Shown here: positions 5,602 to 8,280 of the stretch, one piece after another | How positions within the stretch are numbered: the stretch's first letter is position 1 | Layout of the letters: each line of letters begins with the position of its first letter | Source: Treponema sp. | Lineage (GTDB): Bacteria > Spirochaetota > Spirochaetia > Treponematales > Treponemataceae | DNA length: 8,280 bases | Assembly (NCBI GenBank): GCA_003447785.1 | Contig: DLYJ01000219.1 | Span: forward strand, 1 to 8,280 | Reading direction: 5' to 3' | Translations under genes and position numbers: made by a program | The notes under the pieces: model-generated | Database searches by the model: none | Told to the model about the DNA's origin: nothing | Seen by the model: only the letters and a program-made list of their open reading frames with translations

Positions 5602-6534
5602 TTAAGCCTTCTTTAATTCCCTGATATAATTTACGGCAGAAAGTCCTGCAACACCGCCTTCATAAACAGCCTTGCAAACCTGAAGAAGTCCGCCTGTTGC
5701 GTTTCCTGCAGAGTAAACTCCGGGAGCGTTTGTCTGCATTTTGTCGTCAACCTTGATTGAGTCACCGTCAAGCAAAAGCCCGAGTTTTTTGGCAAAATCT
5801 GCTGCCCCTGCACTTCCCAGGGCAACAAAAATTCCGCTGCATTCAAGTGCAGTTCCGTCTGCAAATTCAACGGCAGAAACAAGGGCATCACCTTTTACCT
5901 GAGCGATTTTTAGGTTTTGAATCTTTACCTTTTCGCTGGAATCAAATGCCTGTCTTAAAATTGAATCATCCTTTCCGTCCGTCAAAACAGTTACGCTTTT
6001 TGCCATATGAGAAAGATGCTCAGCTTCGCTTACAGCATAAGTTCCGTCACCGATTACGCAAACATCTTTGCCGCGGTAAAAAAATCCGTCGCAGACAGCA
6101 CAGTAAGAAACACCCTTGCCTTCAAATTCAGCGATTCCGGGAATTGAAGGACGAAGTTTTTTGTTACCTGTAGCGATAATCAGGGCAGAACCTGAAAAAG
6201 TCTGCTCTCCGGAGTTTTCCGGATTGCCTTCATGAGCGGTTTTCGCCGTAACTGTGTACAGTGTTTTTGGCGGAGGCGCATCCATGGAAAGTCCGGTTAC
6301 TTCGGCACGGATTACTTCGATTCCAAGGTTCTTTGCCTGTTCAATGCCTGCCTCGTATAAATCAGGTCCGGTAATGCCGTCTTTAAATCCATAATAATTA
6401 TCAATTTTGTGGGCTTTCTGGAGCTGGCTCTCTCCGCTGTAAATAACTGCCACATTCAGGTTTGCGCGCTTTGCATAAAGTGCTGCAGAGATTCCGGCAG
6501 GCCCGGCTCCTATAATTAAAATGTCATAATTCAT
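5602..6534 (-). CDS. trxB: Thioredoxin reductase-like FAD disulfide oxidoreductase
   Basis: A 310-residue flavoprotein of low-molecular-weight thioredoxin-reductase size. The FAD site is IIGAGPAG (7-14). The redox pair is CAVC (145-148) followed by DG, the TrxR active site. A second dinucleotide fold begins VIGDGTYA (160-167), keeping GxGxxA. Where typical NADPH-using enzymes have HRRxxxR, this one has TDGKDDSILR (185-194), and the usual AGDV..YRQ near the C-terminus is AGNATGGLLQ (276-285). The partner may therefore be NADH, ferredoxin or another donor, as in pyridine-nucleotide-independent TrxR relatives. ATG 6534 is chosen over the in-frame ATG at 6576 because it follows AAGGAGAG by 6 nt and starts directly at the FAD fold; the extra 14 codons lie over the hairpin leader. 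It probably reduces a thioredoxin that feeds the upstream-encoded Gpx. Confidence 0.88.
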   Translation of the reverse strand: MNYDILIIGAGPAGISAALYAKRANLNVAVIYSGESQLQKAHKIDNYYGFKDGITGPDLYEAGIEQAKNLGIEVIRAEVTGLSMDAPPPKTLYTVTAKTAHEGNPENSGEQTFSGSALIIATGNKKLRPSIPGIAEFEGKGVSYCAVCDGFFYRGKDVCVIGDGTYAVSEAEHLSHMAKSVTVLTDGKDDSILRQAFDSSEKVKIQNLKIAQVKGDALVSAVEFADGTALECSGIFVALGSAGAADFAKKLGLLLDGDSIKVDDKMQTNAPGVYSAGNATGGLLQVCKAVYEGGVAGLSAVNYIRELKKA

Positions 6535-6540
6535 GGTGCA

Positions 6541-6548
6541 CTCTCCTT
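6541..6548 (-). promoter_or_regulatory. Shine-Dalgarno that fixes the trxB start
   Basis: AAGGAGAG on the minus strand lies 6 nt before ATG 6534 (8 nt from the AAGGAG core). This supports MNYDILIIGAGPAG as the N-terminus. Confidence 0.8.
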
Positions 6549-6552
6549 TTAA

Positions 6553-6594
6553 GTGCGGAAGCACGGAACCGCGCAAAGCCCGGCGGCTTGCCGC
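6553..6594. repeat. Hairpin pair in the gpx-trxB gap
   Basis: GTGC (6553-6556) pairs with GCAC (6561-6564) around a GGAA loop (TTCC on the minus strand). GCGG (6583-6586) pairs with CCGC (6591-6594) around CTTG. They fill most of the 72-nt gap, directly before the trxB ribosome site and without a T-run. They could tune mRNA processing or relative expression between gpx and trxB. Confidence 0.45.
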
Positions 6595-6606
6595 AACGTC
6601 CTTATA

Positions 6607-7146
6607 CTACAATAACTTTTCTATATCTTCCACGATTTTCTTAGGTTCAACAGTCGGTTCATAGCGGTTTACTACGTTACCATCGCGGTCTACGAGGAAC
6701 TTGGTAAAATTCCACTTGATGTTAGCATTGTTCTTAAAGTCAGGATCCATTTTTGCTGCAACCGCATTCATCAAAGCACCCTTGATTCCTGTAAAGCCCT
6801 TGAACCCCTGCTGGCTCTTGAGGTAGCCGAAAAGCGGAAGTTCATCCGGTCCGTTAACTTCAATCTTTTTAAAGTTATCAAAACTTGTCTTGTACTTCAT
6901 CTGGCAGAATTCATGAATTTCTTCATCATCGCCAGGTGCCTGGTGTCCAAACTGGTCACACGGGAAGTCCAGAATTTCAAGTCCCCTGTCGTGGAATTTC
7001 TGATAGAGTTCTTCAAGGCCCTTGTACTGAGGAGTAAAACCACAGCCAGTGGCAGTATTAACAATGAGCATAACCTTGCCCTTAAAATCAGCCATGGAAA
7101 CGACCTTTCCCTTTCTGTCCAGAACTGTGTAATCATAAATTGCCAT
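6607..7146 (-). CDS. gpx: Glutathione peroxidase-family thiol peroxidase (Cys type)
   Basis: A 179-residue protein with all GPx landmarks: NTATGCGFTPQY (30-41) with peroxidatic C35 in place of selenocysteine, LDFPCDQFGHQAPG (59-72) with tetrad residue Q69, and WNFTKF (145-150) with W145 and N146. C63 and C81 are spaced from C35 much like the second and resolving cysteines of thioredoxin-dependent plant and bacterial GPx, so it is probably a two-cysteine enzyme using thioredoxin rather than glutathione. It would reduce lipid and organic hydroperoxides in the cytoplasm. GGAGGT lies 5 nt before the ATG. It is first in the operon, followed by the TrxR-like gene and ohrR, under a strong promoter with an operator-like palindrome. 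The frame has no internal TGA, so no selenocysteine is involved. Confidence 0.93.
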   Translation of the reverse strand: MAIYDYTVLDRKGKVVSMADFKGKVMLIVNTATGCGFTPQYKGLEELYQKFHDRGLEILDFPCDQFGHQAPGDDEEIHEFCQMKYKTSFDNFKKIEVNGPDELPLFGYLKSQQGFKGFTGIKGALMNAVAAKMDPDFKNNANIKWNFTKFLVDRDGNVVNRYEPTVEPKKIVEDIEKLL

Positions 7147-7181
7147 AAAATACCTCCGTTTGCAATTTTTTGTTTAATGCG

Positions 7182-7211
7182 ATTATATTGTGTCCAATAT
7201 AAATCTGTCAA
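7182..7211 (-). promoter_or_regulatory. Consensus sigma-70 promoter of the gpx-trxB-ohrR operon
   Basis: On the minus strand TTGACA (7211-7206) and TATAAT (7187-7182) both match consensus fully, with an 18-bp spacer. A start near 7175 gives a leader of about 28 nt ending in a good Shine-Dalgarno. So strong an unregulated promoter would be unusual; the palindrome in its spacer supplies the likely repressor site. Confidence 0.88.
7183..7202. promoter_or_regulatory. Candidate OhrR operator
   Basis: A perfect inverted repeat with 8-bp arms, TTATATTG and CAATATAA, around a 4-bp centre. It overlaps the -10 box and spacer of the gpx promoter. The size, AT-rich sequence and position suit a MarR/OhrR dimer blocking RNA polymerase. 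The ohrR gene at the end of this operon makes it the natural ligand and predicts autoregulation. Confidence 0.65.
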
Positions 7212-7250
7212 TAACTTTTTAAAAAATCTAATAATTTTTTCTGCAATTTC

Positions 7251-7259
7251 TGTTATAAT
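7251..7259 (+). promoter_or_regulatory. Extended -10 promoter of rnhA, predicted leaderless
   Basis: TGTTATAAT, the same 9-mer as at the Mbeg1-like gene, ends 6 nt before the ATG at 7266, so transcription should begin on or next to the start codon. No clear -35 and no Shine-Dalgarno are present. Confidence 0.6.
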
Positions 7260-7265
7260 AAATCC

Positions 7266-7745
7266 ATGACTTTTGACGAGATGAATTCTTCACAGAACAA
7301 GATTATTGTATATACCGACGGCGGCTGCTGGGGAAACCCCGGTGTGGGCGGCTGGGCCTGCGTTGTAATTGTTGACGGAGACGCCCGAGAACTCAACGGC
7401 GGTGAAAAGATGACAACCAACAACCGCATGGAACTCACGGCGGCCATCAGCGCACTTTCTGTCATTTACAACACGGAGCGTCTTCGAAACCGCCCGGTTC
7501 AACTGAATATTGACAGTCAGTATGTAAAAAACGGAATCACAGCCTGGATTAAAAACTGGAAAAAGAACGGCTGGCGCACTGCAAACAAAAAGCCTGTCCT
7601 AAACCAGGAACTCTGGCAGCAGTTGGATCAGTTGAATTCAATGCTGAATGTTGAATGGAAGTGGGTTAAAGGCCACGCTGGCGTTGAATTCAATGAAAGA
7701 TGCGATGCATTGTGCCAGGAAGCAATGGAAAGACTGTCAAAGTAA
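7266..7745 (+). CDS. rnhA: Ribonuclease HI
   Basis: A 159-residue type I RNase H, which cuts the RNA strand of RNA-DNA hybrids and clears Okazaki primers and R-loops. All catalytic residues are visible: D18 in YTDGGCWGNPG, E56 in NNRMEL, D83 in IDSQYV and D147 in ERCDAL, with H137 in KGHAG. The basic segment WIKNWKKNGWRT (94-105) is the substrate-binding handle of E. coli-type enzymes. Length fits the family. The start is either ATG 7266 or ATG 7281, five codons in. The first fits the -10 spacing for a leaderless message; the second would have only a poor ribosome site. It is divergent from gpx across 119 bp and lies 53 bp upstream of the lipoprotein gene. Confidence 0.95.
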   Translation: MTFDEMNSSQNKIIVYTDGGCWGNPGVGGWACVVIVDGDARELNGGEKMTTNNRMELTAAISALSVIYNTERLRNRPVQLNIDSQYVKNGITAWIKNWKKNGWRTANKKPVLNQELWQQLDQLNSMLNVEWKWVKGHAGVEFNERCDALCQEAMERLSK

Positions 7746-7763
7746 CCTGCCGCCATTTTTCCG

Positions 7764-7792
7764 TTAAAACTGCATGTAAACCCACCGATAAT
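7764..7792 (+). promoter_or_regulatory. Promoter candidate of the lipoprotein gene, predicted leaderless
   Basis: TTAAAA (7764-7769, 4 of 6) and GATAAT (7787-7792, 5 of 6) are separated by 17 bp. The -10 ends 6 nt before the ATG at 7799, the same geometry as at rnhA and the Mbeg1-like gene. No Shine-Dalgarno precedes this ATG. Confidence 0.45.
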
Positions 7793-7798
7793 GAATTA

Positions 7799-8280
7799 AT
7801 GAAGCGCTTATTTATTATGATGAGTTTTTTTGCAGTCTTTGCGGGGCTTTTTATTCTTACAGGCTTTACGGGCTGTTCAAAAAACAAAGAAACAACACCG
7901 GTTCAAATTGAACAGGAATCTTCCGACCACGCCTGGTATTTTTTTACCGGCAACGGTTTTGAAAAAACAAGTCTCCCTCAAAAGTCAGGCATTTCTTCAC
8001 TCAAGCCCTGGACAGAAACCCTGCGCGCAAGCGACGGAAACACAGATGCCGACGGGAACGGTCTCCTTTTAATCAACCGCCTGGGAATCGTTCTGCTCCA
8101 GAAAGGCGGCCAGCCGGTTTTGATGCAGGATGTTCAGATTTTTTCAAATTCAACCGCATCCAATCTTGTTTTTGACGGAACCGATTCATACATCACCCTG
8201 GGCAGAAGTTCATTTTTTAACAAAGATGCTTCACTTAACGTTGACGACAATCTTGAACCAAACCGGCCTTTCGTAGTCCG
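7799..8280 (+). CDS. Lipoprotein of unknown function (3' partial)
   Basis: The frame opens at ATG 7799 and is still open at the window edge, giving 160 visible residues. The N-terminus is a lipoprotein signal: MKR, a hydrophobic stretch (4-22), then FTGC with the lipid-modified cysteine at C26; the -3 phenylalanine fits the relaxed spirochaetal lipobox. ATG 7799 is preferred over the in-frame ATGs at 7817 and 7820 because it supplies the basic n-region. After a charged linker (27-45) the protein has Asp/Gly/Asn-rich turns between short strands, such as DGNTDADGNG and FDGTDSYITLG, which would suit a beta-propeller or beta-sandwich, but I recognise no family. It is probably anchored in the periplasm or outer membrane. 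It may have its own promoter despite following rnhA on the same strand. Confidence 0.72.
   Translation, partial: MKRLFIMMSFFAVFAGLFILTGFTGCSKNKETTPVQIEQESSDHAWYFFTGNGFEKTSLPQKSGISSLKPWTETLRASDGNTDADGNGLLLINRLGIVLLQKGGQPVLMQDVQIFSNSTASNLVFDGTDSYITLGRSSFFNKDASLNVDDNLEPNRPFVV

Noticed and set aside
5757..6173. A 138-codon plus-strand frame inside trxB
   Set aside because: Its Gln/Arg/His/Leu-rich product is typical of antisense shadow, and the trxB frame on the other strand is clearly real.
6535..6576. A longer trxB start at ATG 6576 (14 extra residues)
   Set aside because: It has no ribosome site, the extra residues cover the hairpin region, and ATG 6534 has a good Shine-Dalgarno directly before the FAD fold.
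7183..7202. The palindrome at the gpx promoter as a Fur/PerR box
   Set aside because: It lacks the TTATAAT-type 7-1-7 arrangement of PerR/Fur boxes. The 8-4-8 symmetry and the ohrR gene in the same operon fit a MarR/OhrR site better.

Overview
The window looks like chromosomal DNA of a host-associated treponeme (Spirochaetota). Grounds are a stand-alone groEL whose product ends in a short GMGMDY tail, spirochaete-style lipoprotein and secreted-protein genes, moderate GC, AT-rich promoters and many small hairpins between genes. The genus is an inference from protein style; no rRNA or species marker is present. No transposase, phage gene, CRISPR array or tRNA was seen.

Layout. (1) 1-446 (+): C-terminal end of a dGTPase-like HD protein, overlapping by 11 bp the convergent gene that follows. 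(2) 436-2489 (-): a two-gene operon, an Mbeg1-like (DUF2974) alpha/beta hydrolase followed by an exported M15-type metallopeptidase. (3) 2490-2787: a divergent promoter region with a near-perfect palindrome and a chain of four hairpins. (4) 2788-3294 (+): a small secreted protein that looks like an OB-fold with a charged insertion, ended by a bidirectional terminator. (5) 3424-5055 (-): groEL without groES and without a CIRCE operator. (6) 5162-7146 (-): a peroxide-defence operon read as gpx, thioredoxin-reductase-like flavoprotein, ohrR. (7) 7266-7745 (+): RNase HI. (8) 7799-8280 (+): start of an unrecognised lipoprotein that runs off the window.

How the genes work together. The gpx-trxB-ohrR operon reads as a self-contained circuit. 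An OhrR-type repressor with both sensing and candidate resolving cysteines is co-transcribed with a Cys-type, probably thioredoxin-dependent peroxidase and a reductase that could feed it. The gpx promoter has consensus -35 and -10 boxes with a perfect 8-4-8 palindrome inside the spacer, the obvious OhrR operator. The reductase lacks the usual NADPH-phosphate recognition motif, so its electron donor is open.

The most unexpected pattern is in gene starts. Three genes without a Shine-Dalgarno (Mbeg1-like, rnhA, lipoprotein) each have a -10 box ending exactly 6 nt before the ATG, two of them as the identical 9-mer TGTTATAAT. That geometry places the transcription start on the start codon and predicts leaderless mRNAs. 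Most other genes here have a recognisable Shine-Dalgarno.
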